Notes: generated from the letters alone by a model not told the origin. A stretch of 64,000 bases of DNA from CBDFHJ01 sp965247635 (GCA_965247635.1 CBDFHJ010000009.1:1-64000); one strand, 5' to 3'; shown: positions 46,520-56,722, numbered from the stretch's first letter. Numbers and translations are program-made.

Positions 46520-46667
46520 TCTGTCATTCTGAGTACCCCGATGCAGTCGGGGGGCGAAGAATCCCTCGGAAAAAGGCTCAGCGGCTAGACTCTTGGACTG
46601 CGTTCAGACTACAAGTAGCCTTGGGGGTGTTCGTCCTTCGACAGGCTCAGGACGAACGGATAGGTGC
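46520..46667. repeat. Repeat family D words between convergent genes
   Basis: GTCATTCTGAGTACCCCGAT with a CCCCGATGCAGTCGGGG hairpin and GAAGAATCCCTCGG, then at 46637 CCTTCGACAGGCTCAGGACG. These are the same words seen at 12.33, 15.55 and 38.73 kb. The hairpin may also end transcription from the secA side. Confidence 0.5.
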
Positions 46668-46683
46668 GGCCCGCGTGAAACTA

Positions 46684-49371
46684 CTAATCTAGATGTTCCA
46701 GCAGTTGCCGTAGTACTGTCTGACGGTCTTCGGCCTCTTGTAGGCGCTCTCGCTCCCGCTCTACCACCTCCGCGGGCGCCTTGCCCGTGAATCGCTCATC
46801 CGCCAATCGGCTACTCAGCCGTTGAACATGGGTCTCGCTGTCGGAGAGCTCTGCCTCCAGCCGCTGGCGCTCCGCTTTGAAGTCCACCGCAGCCCCCATG
46901 GGCAACGTAACCGAGAGGTGCCGGACCACTAGCGTCACCGAGCCGTTCCCCGACGGCGCGGTGCGGCATCCAGCGGCGAATTCTAGATTCCCTACCCTGG
47001 CCAGCTGCCGAATCGCCTCCGCCTCGCCCTCCGGCACCCACTGACCTTCGGAGGTCGTGACCACAGCATCCAGCAGTCGCCGCGGCTCCACGCGGAGCTC
47101 GGCCCGGACGTTGCGAATAGCCCGGACCAGCTCAGTGACCAGTACCATCTCATCTACGGCCGCTTCGTCGACCGCCTCGCCCGACGGCGCCGGATATGCC
47201 GAGAGCATGATGGACTCGGGCAGATCGCCTTCTCGCGGCATTCGGGCCGTGAGCTGCTGCCATAGCTCCTCGGTGATGAACGGCATAAAGGGGTGGAGCA
47301 GCCGCAGAACGCGCTCCAGCACGTGGGCCAAGACCCGCGCCGGGTCGGCGTCGCCCTCGCGGAGGCGCACTTTGGCCAGTTCGATGTACCAGTCGCAGAG
47401 CTCGCCCCATATGAAGTCGTGGAGCACACGCTGGACTTCGCCGAGTTGGAAGTCGTCCCAGTAGCGCCGCACGTCCGCGGTGACTTGGTCCAGCCTGCCC
47501 AACACCCAGCGGTCCTCCCGGTGACTGCGAGGCGGGCTGCCGTACCAGCCATCCAACCCCTGCACGCCCTCCAGCCCCTGTGTGCCCTCCATCGTAGTAA
47601 GCACGTAGCGGGCGGCGTTCCACAGCTTGTTGGCGAAGTTGCGGGCGGCCTCGAGCCGCGCCGGGCTGAGCCGGGTGTCGTTGCCGGGCGAGGTGCCGGT
47701 GGTAAGGGCGAACCGCAGCGCGTCGGTGCCGTACTTGCCGATCGCCTCGACCGGGTCCAGGACGTTGCCGGTGGTCTTGCTCATCTTCCGGCCCTGCTCG
47801 TCTCGGATGAGCCCATGGAGGTACACGGTATGGAAGGGGGTATCGTCCATGTTCTCCAAGCCCATCATTACCATGCGGGCCACCCAGAAGAAGAGGATGT
47901 CGTAGCCCGTCTCCATGACGGAGGTAGGGTAGAAGTAGCGCAGGTCCTCCGTATCGTCGGGCCAGCCCAGGGTGGAGTGGGTCCAGAGCGCGGAGCTAAA
48001 CCACGTGTCCAGCACGTCTTCGTCCTGCCGGATGGACGCCGAGCCGCACGCCTCGCAGGCCGCCGGGTCCTCCACGGCGACGGTGACGTGGTCGCAGGCG
48101 TCGCAGTACCAGACAGGGATGCGATGGCCCCACCAGAGCTGGCGGCTGATGCACCAGTCCCGGATGTTCTCCATCCAGTTGGTGTACACCTTCGTGAAGC
48201 GCTCGGGGACGATGGCGATGCGGCCGCTATTCACCGCTTCGAGCGCGCGCTGGGCGATGGGCGCCACTCGGACGAACCACTGCTCGCTGACGATGGGCTC
48301 CACCACGTCGCCGGAGCGCTGGCAGTGGCCGACCGCATGGTCGTGCGGCTCCACCTTCTCCAGCAGGCCGTCTCGTTTCAGCTGCTCCACGATGGCGGTG
48401 CGGGCGTCGAACCTATCGTAGCCGGCGTAGGGCCCCGCCTCCTCGTTGAGCGTGCCGTCGGCGTTGAGGGTGTTGACCATGGGCAGGCCGTGGCGCTGGC
48501 CGGTCTCGAAGTCGTTGGGGTCATGGCCTGGCGTAATCTTCAGCGCGCCGGTGCCGAAGGCCGGGTCCACGGCCTCGTCGTCGATGACCGGGATGGGCCG
48601 GCCCAGGACCGGTAAGAGTACCCGCTGGCCTTTCAGTCCCTGGTAGCGCTCGTCGCCAGGGTGCACGGCCACCGCGGTGTCGCCCAGCAGCGTCTCGGGC
48701 CGCGTGGTGGCCACCGTCACGTGGCCGTCGCCGCGCTCCAGCGGATAGCGGATGTAGTAGAGGAAGGCGTGCTCCTCTTCGTGGTCCACTTCAAGGTCCG
48801 ACAACGCGGTGCGGCAGGAGGGACACCAGTTGATCATCCGCTCGCCCCGGTAGATAAGCCCCTTCTCGTAGAGGTTGGCGAAGGTGGTTCTCACGGCCCG
48901 GCTTGGCCCGGAGTCGAGGGTGAACCGCTTTCGGGTCCAGTCGCAGGACGCGCCGAGCCGTCGGAGCTGGTTGTCGATGGTGCTGCCGTACTTCTCCACC
49001 CAGGCCCAGACGCGGCGCAGGAACTCGTCGCGGCCCAGAAGCTGCCGGGTTGTGTCGCCGGTCAGATCACGCTCCACCACCATCTGGGTGGCGATGCCGG
49101 CGTGATCGGCGCCCGGCAGCCATAGCGTAGGATCGCCCAGCATGCGGTGGTAGCGGACCAACGCATCTTCAATGGTAGTCGTGAGGGCGTGGCCCAGGTG
49201 CAGCTCGCCCGTGACGTTGGGCGGCGGCATGATGATGGTGAAGGGCTGTTTGCCGAGGTCTATTTGCGGTGTGAAAAAGTCAGACGTCTCCCACCACTGG
49301 TAGAGCCGCTCCTCCACGTCTTGAGGGCTGTACGCTTTGGCAAGCTGTTGTCTGGGCGCGCGGTCGTCCAT
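46684..49371 (-). CDS. valS: Valyl-tRNA synthetase
   Basis: The 895-residue enzyme has the class I HIGH motif in PPPNVTGELHLGHAL, the editing CP1 domain (TTRPETLLGDTAVAVHP), the KMSKS motif in GRKMSKTTGNVLDP, an anticodon-binding domain, and the C-terminal coiled coil typical of ValRS (DFKAERQRLEAELSDSETHV). It charges tRNA-Val in the cytoplasm and edits threonine. I use the ATG at 49371; a GTG five codons upstream is also possible. Confidence 0.97.
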   Translation of the reverse strand: MDDRAPRQQLAKAYSPQDVEERLYQWWETSDFFTPQIDLGKQPFTIIMPPPNVTGELHLGHALTTTIEDALVRYHRMLGDPTLWLPGADHAGIATQMVVERDLTGDTTRQLLGRDEFLRRVWAWVEKYGSTIDNQLRRLGASCDWTRKRFTLDSGPSRAVRTTFANLYEKGLIYRGERMINWCPSCRTALSDLEVDHEEEHAFLYYIRYPLERGDGHVTVATTRPETLLGDTAVAVHPGDERYQGLKGQRVLLPVLGRPIPVIDDEAVDPAFGTGALKITPGHDPNDFETGQRHGLPMVNTLNADGTLNEEAGPYAGYDRFDARTAIVEQLKRDGLLEKVEPHDHAVGHCQRSGDVVEPIVSEQWFVRVAPIAQRALEAVNSGRIAIVPERFTKVYTNWMENIRDWCISRQLWWGHRIPVWYCDACDHVTVAVEDPAACEACGSASIRQDEDVLDTWFSSALWTHSTLGWPDDTEDLRYFYPTSVMETGYDILFFWVARMVMMGLENMDDTPFHTVYLHGLIRDEQGRKMSKTTGNVLDPVEAIGKYGTDALRFALTTGTSPGNDTRLSPARLEAARNFANKLWNAARYVLTTMEGTQGLEGVQGLDGWYGSPPRSHREDRWVLGRLDQVTADVRRYWDDFQLGEVQRVLHDFIWGELCDWYIELAKVRLREGDADPARVLAHVLERVLRLLHPFMPFITEELWQQLTARMPREGDLPESIMLSAYPAPSGEAVDEAAVDEMVLVTELVRAIRNVRAELRVEPRRLLDAVVTTSEGQWVPEGEAEAIRQLARVGNLEFAAGCRTAPSGNGSVTLVVRHLSVTLPMGAAVDFKAERQRLEAELSDSETHVQRLSSRLADERFTGKAPAEVVERERERLQEAEDRQTVLRQLLEHLD

Positions 49372-49407
49372 GGTGTCTTGAAGCACCGGAGACGGATTCC
49401 GTCATTG

Positions 49408-49835
49408 TAGTGACGGGGTTGTACCCCGTCAACGCCAGGGTACAACCCTGGACCCACATGCGGCAGGACGTGTCCTGCACCCACATGCGGTGTCCCCATC
49501 GCTCACGACAGCGTAGCGCTGTGAAGCCCTCGCCGAATCGCCAGGGTGTCCCCTGGACCCACTTGCGGTGTCCCCATCGCGGCTGCCGAACGAAGCGTGC
49601 ATAAGCCCCTCGCCGTATCGCTTGGTGCACGCAAGCCAGGGACCGGGGCGGGCTGGGTGGGACAATCAACCCAGGGCTTCCCCTGTCCGATGATGCTTCG
49701 CTCATCGTGATAGACGAGTCCTCGCCGTCCCCATCGCTCCTTACGCTAGCGGTGAAGCCCTCGCCACGGTACACGCAAGCCAGGGACAGGGGCGGGCTGG
49801 GTGAGACAATCAACCCAGGGCTTACCCGAATAGGG
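49408..49835. repeat. Degenerate direct repeats upstream of valS
   Basis: No gene is supported in 49387-49896. Three partial copies of a unit lie near 49490, 49568 and 49728: GGTGTCCCCATCGC or CCGTCCCCATCGCTCC, a variable stretch, GTGAAGCCCTCGCC or a variant, and in the last two ACGCAAGCCAGGGAC, GGGGCGGGCTGGGTG and CAATCAACCCAGGGCTT. Short hairpins (GACGGGGTTGTACCCCGTC, CAGGGTACAACCCTG) head the cluster. The G-rich part belongs to repeat family B. Confidence 0.6.
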
Positions 49836-49896
49836 TATCCTTCGGCCACTAGGGGAAGGGAGAGGACGGACTCTGGAATAGTAGGAGGCGTGAGGG

Positions 49897-50865
49897 ATGA
49901 TTCTTATTACCGGTGGCATGGGATTCATCGGGCTTAGCACGGCACGGCAGTTCTTGGACGTGGGCGAGGGGGTGGTGCTGACGTACCACCGCTCGTGGCG
50001 GCTGCCGGGCTTCTTGGAGAACGACATTGGCGAACGGCTGGCGGTGGAAAAGACCGACATAACCAACCTCCACGACGTTCTGGCCATCGGGCGCAAGCAC
50101 GACATCACGGGGATCGTGCACATGGCGGTGCCCGGCGTGGGCGCCGCGGCGGTCGGGCCCGTGGAAGAGTACCGCATCAGCACGCTTGGCCTGCTCAACG
50201 TACTGGAGGCCGCCCAGGAGTGGGGCGTAAAGCGGGTGACGCTGGCCAGCTCTGGCGCCATGTACACCGGCGTGCCCGAAGGGCCGTTCCGGGAGGATAC
50301 GCTGCTGCCTGTCCAGTCCCGGAGCGGCACGGAAGCGTACAAGAAGACGTGGGAAAACCTTGGCACGTACATGGGCTCCCGGATGGAGCTCGACGTGGTG
50401 GCCATGCGCATCAGCGGTATCTACGGCCCCATGTTCTGGCACCCAGCCCCAGCTATGCCCATGCGAATCGTGATGGCGGCCTGCCAGTCGGCCATTAGGG
50501 GTGAGCCCGCCGAGTTCGAGGACGTGCCCAACGGGCCACCCTTCGCGGATGCGTGGTCGGACCTCTGCTACGTGAAGGACATCGCCACGGGCATTCAGCT
50601 GCTCCAGATGGCCGATGAGTTACAGCACAACGTGTACAACCTCAGCAGCGGCAGGGCAACCACGCTAGGCGAGGTGGCAGAAGCGATCAAGCAGGTCATC
50701 CCTTCGGCGAAGACAACGCTGCAGAGCGGCCGTCCTCCCGTGTGGAAGCCCAGCCCTTACATGGACCTGACCCGTATCCGCGAGGACGTGGGGTACGAGC
50801 CGGAGTACGACATCAAAAGTGGCGTTACGGACTACATCGACTGGCTGCGTGACCACCCAGAGTAG
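49897..50865 (+). CDS. NAD-dependent epimerase/dehydratase (extended SDR)
   Basis: The 322-residue protein has the extended SDR fold: ILITGGMGFIGLSTARQFLD (NAD motif GGxGFIG), DITNLHDV, VTLASSGAMYTG with the Ser, and a C-terminal substrate domain with YVKDIATGIQLLQ. Relatives epimerise or dehydrate nucleotide sugars, but no sugar genes are nearby. The expected Y-x3-K is not seen: the likely tyrosine region reads EAYKKTWENL, with Trp at the Lys place. AGGAGG lies 8 nt before the ATG. Confidence 0.8.
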   Translation: MILITGGMGFIGLSTARQFLDVGEGVVLTYHRSWRLPGFLENDIGERLAVEKTDITNLHDVLAIGRKHDITGIVHMAVPGVGAAAVGPVEEYRISTLGLLNVLEAAQEWGVKRVTLASSGAMYTGVPEGPFREDTLLPVQSRSGTEAYKKTWENLGTYMGSRMELDVVAMRISGIYGPMFWHPAPAMPMRIVMAACQSAIRGEPAEFEDVPNGPPFADAWSDLCYVKDIATGIQLLQMADELQHNVYNLSSGRATTLGEVAEAIKQVIPSAKTTLQSGRPPVWKPSPYMDLTRIREDVGYEPEYDIKSGVTDYIDWLRDHPE

Positions 50866-50954
50866 CAGGGCGCATCCACATCGACCACACGGCTCCCTTC
50901 CCTTAGCCACCCCCGGTAGCACACATGGCGATACGCCTGTTCAGTGAGGGTGCC

Positions 50955-53799
50955 ATGCGGCAACAGCTCATACGTCTAGCCCTCTTCGGTCTTGGGATGG
51001 TCCTGCTGGCGATTGGGGTTGCATGCGCCGGGCCTGCGCCAGCGTCTACACCTACAGCAACACCCCTACCAACGGTCACACCGACGCCGCTGCCCACGGC
51101 AACCCCAACGCTCGAGCCTACCCTTATGCCCACCCCGACCTCGACTCCCACTCCTGCTCCTACGCCAACTGTTAAGGCGACACCGACTCCTACTCCTACT
51201 CCCACTCCAACGCCGGGGCCTCCACCTGGGACCACCCGGACTCTTTTACCCAGGGCATTTACGTTCACGAGTGGCGCGGGGCCGACGGGTTTGTTGTTCG
51301 ATGGCGAGCACATCTGGGTGGCGAACTCAGTAGATCACACGGTCAGCAAGCTCGCCCGTGATGGGACCATGGTTGGCACGTTTCCAGTGGGCAATGGGCC
51401 TGTGGCCTTCGCCTTCGACGGGGAGAGCATCTGGGTAGCTAGTTCAGGGATCGAGACACCCGGAGTGGAGCCCCAGGAGCCTGGAACGGTCAGCAAGCTG
51501 TCGCTGGACGGAACGGTGCTTGGCATGTTCTCCGTCGGCATCGCACCTTCCGCGCTGGCCTTCGATGGGGACAGCGTCTGGGTAGCCAACCTTTGGGGTA
51601 ACACCATCATGAAATTGGACGTTGACGGCAACGTCACAAACACCTTCTCCCTGGGAGATCAGCCCCGGGACTTGGTCTTTGATGGCGAGCACATGTGGGT
51701 GCTCATTATTGGCCCTCGGACCAGCTCACGAAGCATCGTGATCAAACTGTCACTCGACGGCTCGGTACTGGAAACGTTCCCCGTGAACGGCTTTCTCCCC
51801 CAAGCTCTTGGCTTCGATGGGGAGGCCATCTGGGTGGATAGTGGCGACCGCGAAACGGTGACAAGACGGTCATTGGACGGGACCGAGCTGGGCACCTTCC
51901 AGGTGGGAGGAGGGAATACGTTGGACTTTGTCTTCGATGGCGACGTCATGTGGGTCTCGGACGGAGTGGCCGGCACCGTTACAGCCTTGGCCCTGGATGG
52001 GACCGCCCTGGGTACTTTCCCAGCGGATACTCCCCTAGGAAGCCAGGCAGCGACCTGGGGCTTGGCCTTCGACGGAGAAAACGTATGGGTGGCCAATTTC
52101 GCGACCAGCCAGTTTGGCAGTGGCGTTACACGACTTACCCGTGGAGCCACGGAGCTGGTGACTTACCCTGTGGACGGGTTACCCCTGGCCTTGACCTTTG
52201 GTGACGAAAGTATGTGGATAGCAAAGCGGCTTCCAGGTGTTGTCACCAAGCTGGCCCTGGACGGCTCAGAGGTGGCAACCTTCCCGGTGGGCCGAGACGT
52301 AGGCGGCTTGGCCTACGACGGGCAACATATGTGGGTTGCTGAACTGTTCGATGAGTCGAGATTCAAGACTATTATCGAACTGGACGATGCTGGAACGCCA
52401 GTGAGCAGCTTCGAAACGCCTGAACCTACCCGGGCGTTGCTCCGGAAGTCGCTGGGAGATGAGATTGTAGCCGTTGCACTTGGTGCGCGTCTCCCTTTCG
52501 ACTTTTACGTGGCGTTCGACGGAGAAAACGTGTGGGTAACAGAAGAGGTAATCTCCGAAGTTGTGGAAACTAGTGAGGGCGTAACATCTTACGCAGCGGT
52601 GACGAACGTGACGAAGAGGAGTTTACGTGGCGTTGAGCTAGCCAGCTTCACAATTAGTAACCCTCAAACACTCGCATTTGATGGGGAGAGCATCTGGGTG
52701 GGTACTCACGAAGGGGTCACTAAGCTGGCTCTGGACGCGAGTGTGGTGGACACCTTTCCGATAGGCTTCGTACAGAGCCTGGCATTCGACGGTGAGTCCA
52801 TGTGGGCCGTAATGCATGGGGACCGAACTTTGGTCAAGCTAGCCCTCGATAGGTACAGAGGTTGGCTCCTTCCCCTTGCGTGGAGTGCCCAAGGCTCTGG
52901 CCTTCGACGGTGAGCGCATCTGGATGGCACAAACGGGAGGATTCGCCATCACCCGGATGTCCCTCGATGGGGTTGAGCTCATCACCTTCCCGTCGAATGC
53001 GAGTGACCTCGGAGGCCTCGCCTTCGACGGCAAGGATATCTGGGTATCAGACAAAAGCCCCAGAGCCGATCAGCATGAGGTCATCATGGGTCCCGGTGAA
53101 GCCGTTGTCGTCAAGCTAGCGCCAGACGGAACACTATTGGGCACGTTTCTTGTCGGCTATGATCCTCGCTCCCTGGCCTTCGACGGCGAGAACATTCGGG
53201 TCACCCAGGGTGACGGTAGTCTCAAGCTCTCGCTGGAGGGTGCCAAGCTAGAAACCGGGGTGGTCGTGGGCCACTACTTTGATGGGGAGGGCTTCTGGTC
53301 AGTCGGCGACGAGATGCTGTACAGATTGTCCTTCGACGGTGACCTGATTGGGACGTTCTTTGCTGACGGTGTGGGATATCGAAGCCTTCCCGGCCTAGAT
53401 TTTACTCCTATTGTTTTTGACGGTGAGCATATTTGGCTAGGGACCAGGGAAGGCCTGATCAGTAGCTCCCCGGCTCTCCGCAATCTCTTCCCCATCGATA
53501 GCTTTCCGATTGATGCTGGGGCCCTCGCTTTTGACGGCAAGAGCATCTGGATAGCGGGCGCAGCGGAGAGCACGGTGAGTAGGCTTACTCTTCTGAAGTC
53601 GCCGCCGCTCGCTTCGGCAGTAGAACGTTTCTGGGCGCAGCTCCTTCTGGACTTGCTGAACTCAGCCGAAGCTGCAGCGCCAAGCGAGACGTCCACCAAT
53701 TCATGGTCGGACTTCTTGCCGTTCGACCTCACGTACTTTTACTGCTGGGACGCGTCCGGCAAGATTACACGCCAAGACGAGTCTGCCGCACCATGCTAG
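50955..53799 (+). pseudogene. Large beta-propeller (FDGE-repeat) lipoprotein, one frameshift
   Basis: A lipobox (VLLAIGVAC) and a long Thr/Pro linker lead into about 18 repeats of roughly 40-50 residues built on the pattern LAFDGExIWVAN ... LDGTxLGTFPVG, as in NHL/Vgb-like propellers. An extra A at 52851 shifts the frame after the twelfth repeat; without it LALD joins GTEVGSFPLRGVPKALAFDG and six more repeats follow, giving a 947-residue protein. The C-terminus is a helical segment with TSTNSWSDFLPFDLTYFY. It is probably an extracellular binding protein. Without correction the product would be 651 residues. An ATG ten codons upstream is also possible. Confidence 0.8.
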
Positions 53800-53863
53800 T
53801 TGCTGCCACCAATGCTGCTTTGCTAGGCCAGGTTGCGCCACCCCGAGCGGCTAGAAGCGCACC

Positions 53864-54295
53864 CTAGCTAGCTCCCAGCGGCCTCCCCACCTTCTCGCGA
53901 TACTTCGCGAAGGTCATGGGTTCGCTGGGCTCCCAATCCGCTTTCGCTTCACCCGGGAGAGTGCCAGAGCGGACCATCAGCCATTTCACGCCGTCGTCAC
54001 CGACTGTGAAGCCGTACTTGATGTTACGAGGGAAGGAGAGGATGGTGCCGGGCTCGCAGAAGCGGTCGTCGCCTTCCAAGGTGAACCCTCCCTCCATGAT
54101 CAGCACGATCTCGTCCTGCTCGTGGCTGTGGGGCCCAACATGGCGGCCCGCCTCCCGCTCGATGACGGAGAGCCAAGGCCCCTCCTCGAAGTCACCGATC
54201 CACCGCCACGTCTCCTGCCGCGGCTCACCGGACTTCCGAGGGCCACCGTACCTGAAATGCGCCTCGTCTACGTGCTGGACTAGCGCCTTTACCAT
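53864..54295 (-). CDS. Cupin domain protein
   Basis: The 143-residue protein is a single cupin: the first metal motif reads GPHSHEQDEIVLIMEGGFTL (with H-x-H and Glu) and the second CEPGTILSFPRNIKYGF, where the last His is absent. It may bind a metal and a small ligand. An AAGGAGG ribosome site lies 6 nt before the ATG at 54295; the open frame upstream runs into repeat A and is not coding. Confidence 0.8.
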   Translation of the reverse strand: MVKALVQHVDEAHFRYGGPRKSGEPRQETWRWIGDFEEGPWLSVIEREAGRHVGPHSHEQDEIVLIMEGGFTLEGDDRFCEPGTILSFPRNIKYGFTVGDDGVKWLMVRSGTLPGEAKADWEPSEPMTFAKYREKVGRPLGAS

Positions 54296-54343
54296 AGCCT
54301 GCCTCCTTCTCTCAAGTGATGGCCAACCGGAGGGTACATTAGC

Positions 54344-54600
54344 GGGGTGCTGAAAAACTCTTTCGACCATCCCCTCCCCCGATATATCGGGGAGAGTCGC
54401 GATGAGCGGAGCCTCATCGGACCTGACCCCCTTCCCTTCGTCCGCCTGAGGCGGATCAGGACAGGCCTGGCCAGGAAGGGGGAGGAATTTATATCTGAGT
54501 CCCGACACGTCGGAATCAGACTCCCGGCCCCGACGAGTCAGTCCGAAGGACTCCGGACTCCTTCGGAGGGCACTCCTCTTTTTTCATCAGCCCATTAGGG
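54344..54600. repeat. Repeat family A element (MITE-like)
   Basis: Begins GGGGTGCTGAAAAACTC and ends TTTTTTCATCAGCCC, inverted ends. It contains CCCCGATATATCGGGG, the word CGCCTGAGGCGGATCAGGAC, and a family C palindrome at 54541-54570. The whole gap between the cupin gene and coaBC (54296-54675) has no gene. Confidence 0.6.
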
Positions 54601-54675
54601 CCCTCAAATGCCCCCCTTCACGAGTAACGCAAAGTATATGGCCGATGGCTCTTACCGGTGCGCCCGCTCAGGCCT

Positions 54676-55878
54676 CTAACGCTTCTGGGCCAGCAGGTCG
54701 CGGACGCGGTCCAGCAGCCGCCAGGCCACGTCGTACTTGGGCAGCAGGGGTAGCTCCTCAACGCCGCCTTGAGGGTCGAGCAGTGTCACCTGATTGGTAT
54801 CGGCGCCGAACCCTGAGCCGTCCTGGGTGATGTCATTCGCGGCGATGAGATCAATCCGTTTTTGGTCTAGTTTTTCCTTGGCGTTCTTGAGCAGGTCGCT
54901 ACTCTCGGCGGCGAAGCCCACGTGGATGAGGTCCGGGGACGTTTTGAACACCCGCTCCGGCACCTGCTCCAGCTCCAGCGACCAAGCCGTCGCGGTCTTT
55001 TTCACCTTTTGAGCGGCGCGTTTCTTGGGGCGGAAGTCGGCCACCGCCGCCGCCATGATCAGGGCATCGGCGCCGGCGCACGCCTTTTCGACAGCGTCCA
55101 GCATCTCTTCGGCCGTCCCGACACTTACCATCTCCACGCCCACCGGCGCCGCCAGGGCCGTGGCTGACGAAACCAGGACCGTCTGCGCTCCCCGGTCGCG
55201 GGCGGCCTCGGCGACGGCGTAGCCCATCTTGCCGGAGGAGCGGTTCGCCACCACGCGCACGGGGTCGATGGGCTCCTGCGTTCCGCCCGCGCTGACCACG
55301 ATCCGCCGTCCGGCCAGGTCGCCGTTGCGACCCAAGACTAGGGCAATATGCCCCATCAGCTCAGGGGTCTCCACCAGACGTCCCCAGCCCTCCAGACCGG
55401 AGGCGAGGTGGCCCTTGGCGGACCCCGCGAAGGCCACGCCCCGGGCGCGCAGCGTCTCGACGTTGGCCTGCACCGCCGGGTGGTCCCACATGCCGGCGTC
55501 CATGGCGGGGGCGACCAGCACCGGCGCGAGGGTGGCCAGGGCCGTCACGGTGATGGGGTCGTCGGCGAAGCCCCCGGCCAGTTTGGCCAGGATGTTGGCG
55601 GTGGCTGGTGCGACGACCAGGATGTCCGCCTGTTTGGCGATGGCCACGTGCTCCACGGCGTCCGGCGAGCCAGCGTCGAAGAGGTCGGTCACGACCGGCT
55701 GGTGGGTCACGCTGCGAAAGGTAAGCGCCGTGACGAACTCCTGGGCCGAGCGGGTCATCAGCACGTCCACGTAGGCGCCGGCCTGGGTCAGCTTGCTGGC
55801 CAGGTCCACCGCCTTGTAGATGGCGATGCTGCCGGTCACGCCCAGCACGACGCGTTTCTCTTGGAACGGCCCACTCAC
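54676..55878 (-). CDS. coaBC: Bifunctional phosphopantothenoylcysteine decarboxylase/synthase
   Basis: The 400-residue protein joins a CoaC flavoprotein domain (to about 190: VTGSIAIYKAVDLASKL, HVAIAKQADILVVAPATANI) and a CoaB ligase domain (RIVVSAGGTQEPIDPVRVVA, NRSSGKMGYAVAEAA, AAVADFRPKK). They turn 4'-phosphopantothenate and cysteine into 4'-phosphopantetheine. In the CoaC part the PXMNXXMW motif reads PAMDAGMW and the usual ACGD clamp reads ASGL, two changes at functional positions. The GTG start overlaps the coaX stop (GTGA), so both steps of CoA synthesis are coupled. Confidence 0.9.
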   Translation of the reverse strand: MSGPFQEKRVVLGVTGSIAIYKAVDLASKLTQAGAYVDVLMTRSAQEFVTALTFRSVTHQPVVTDLFDAGSPDAVEHVAIAKQADILVVAPATANILAKLAGGFADDPITVTALATLAPVLVAPAMDAGMWDHPAVQANVETLRARGVAFAGSAKGHLASGLEGWGRLVETPELMGHIALVLGRNGDLAGRRIVVSAGGTQEPIDPVRVVANRSSGKMGYAVAEAARDRGAQTVLVSSATALAAPVGVEMVSVGTAEEMLDAVEKACAGADALIMAAAVADFRPKKRAAQKVKKTATAWSLELEQVPERVFKTSPDLIHVGFAAESSDLLKNAKEKLDQKRIDLIAANDITQDGSGFGADTNQVTLLDPQGGVEELPLLPKYDVAWRLLDRVRDLLAQKR

Positions 55879-56675
55879 GCTGCACCTCGGCCTTTGGGGT
55901 CGTCCGTAGCGGTGTTCATGGAGTGGATGAGCTGGAGGCCTCGCAGCGTCAGCTCCACGTCCACCACGTCGATCACGCGGGTCTGCTGCGCGATGAGGTT
56001 GGCCAGACCACCGGTGGCCACCACCTTGGCGTTTGGTGCGTCGAGCTCATCCCTAAACCGCCGTACCATGCCCTCCACTAGGCCCACGTAGCCCAGCAGC
56101 AGGCCTGACTGCAAGGAGTGGGCGGTGTTCTTGCCAATGGCGGTTTTGGGGGTGACAAACTCGACTCGCGGGAGCTGCGACGTGGTCAGGAACAACGATT
56201 CGGCCGCCACCTGGAGGCCGGGGGAGATCGCGCCGCCAAGGTAAGTGCCGTCGGCGGCGATGGCGTCGAACACCGTGGCCGTGCCGAAGTCCACCACGAC
56301 TACCGGGCCACCGTAGTAGTAGAAGGCCGCCGCTGCGTCCACCACACGGTCCGCGCCCACGTCCCGGGGGGAATCGTAGAGCACCCGGACGCCCGTCCGG
56401 ACGCCAGCGCTCACCACCAGCGCCTCAACTCCAAGCAGCGTGCGCACCGCCTCCTGGAAGACGCCGGTAAGCGGTGGGACCACGCTGCACATGGCAACGT
56501 GGTCTATCTCTTCCAATGAAACGTTCCGCAGCGGAAAGAGGCCCTGGAGCTGGAGGGCATACTCGTCGGCCAGGCGGTGGGAGTCGGTGGCGAGGCGCCA
56601 ACTTGCCAGCAGGCGTTCGCCGTCGAAGACGCCCGCCGTGACGTTGGTGTTGCCGATGTCGATGGCTAGTAGCAT
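55875..56675 (-). CDS. coaX: Type III pantothenate kinase
   Basis: The 266-residue enzyme has the CoaX motifs LLAIDIGNTNVTAGVF at the start, GADRVVDAAAAFYYYG in the middle, and VVVVDFGTATVFDAIAADG with GGAISPG. It phosphorylates pantothenate in the first step of CoA synthesis, independent of CoA feedback. The ATG at 56675 begins the first strand; an upstream TTG would add six residues. It is the first gene of a coaX-coaBC unit. Confidence 0.95.
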   Translation of the reverse strand: MLLAIDIGNTNVTAGVFDGERLLASWRLATDSHRLADEYALQLQGLFPLRNVSLEEIDHVAMCSVVPPLTGVFQEAVRTLLGVEALVVSAGVRTGVRVLYDSPRDVGADRVVDAAAAFYYYGGPVVVVDFGTATVFDAIAADGTYLGGAISPGLQVAAESLFLTTSQLPRVEFVTPKTAIGKNTAHSLQSGLLLGYVGLVEGMVRRFRDELDAPNAKVVATGGLANLIAQQTRVIDVVDVELTLRGLQLIHSMNTATDDPKGRGAA

Positions 56676-56722
56676 GGCTGAAGGTCGAATCAAGCGTTGT
56701 CGCCCGTATCCGCCTCACGTCT

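Noticed and set aside
47293..48615. 440-codon open frame antisense to valS
   Set aside because: Shadow frame of valS with no recognisable domain.
49408..49835. CRISPR array
   Set aside because: The repeats upstream of valS are few, degenerate and unevenly spaced, and no cas genes are in the window.
49387..49896. T-box or other riboswitch upstream of valS
   Set aside because: I see repeats and small hairpins but no T-box sequence or specifier loop arrangement that I could support.
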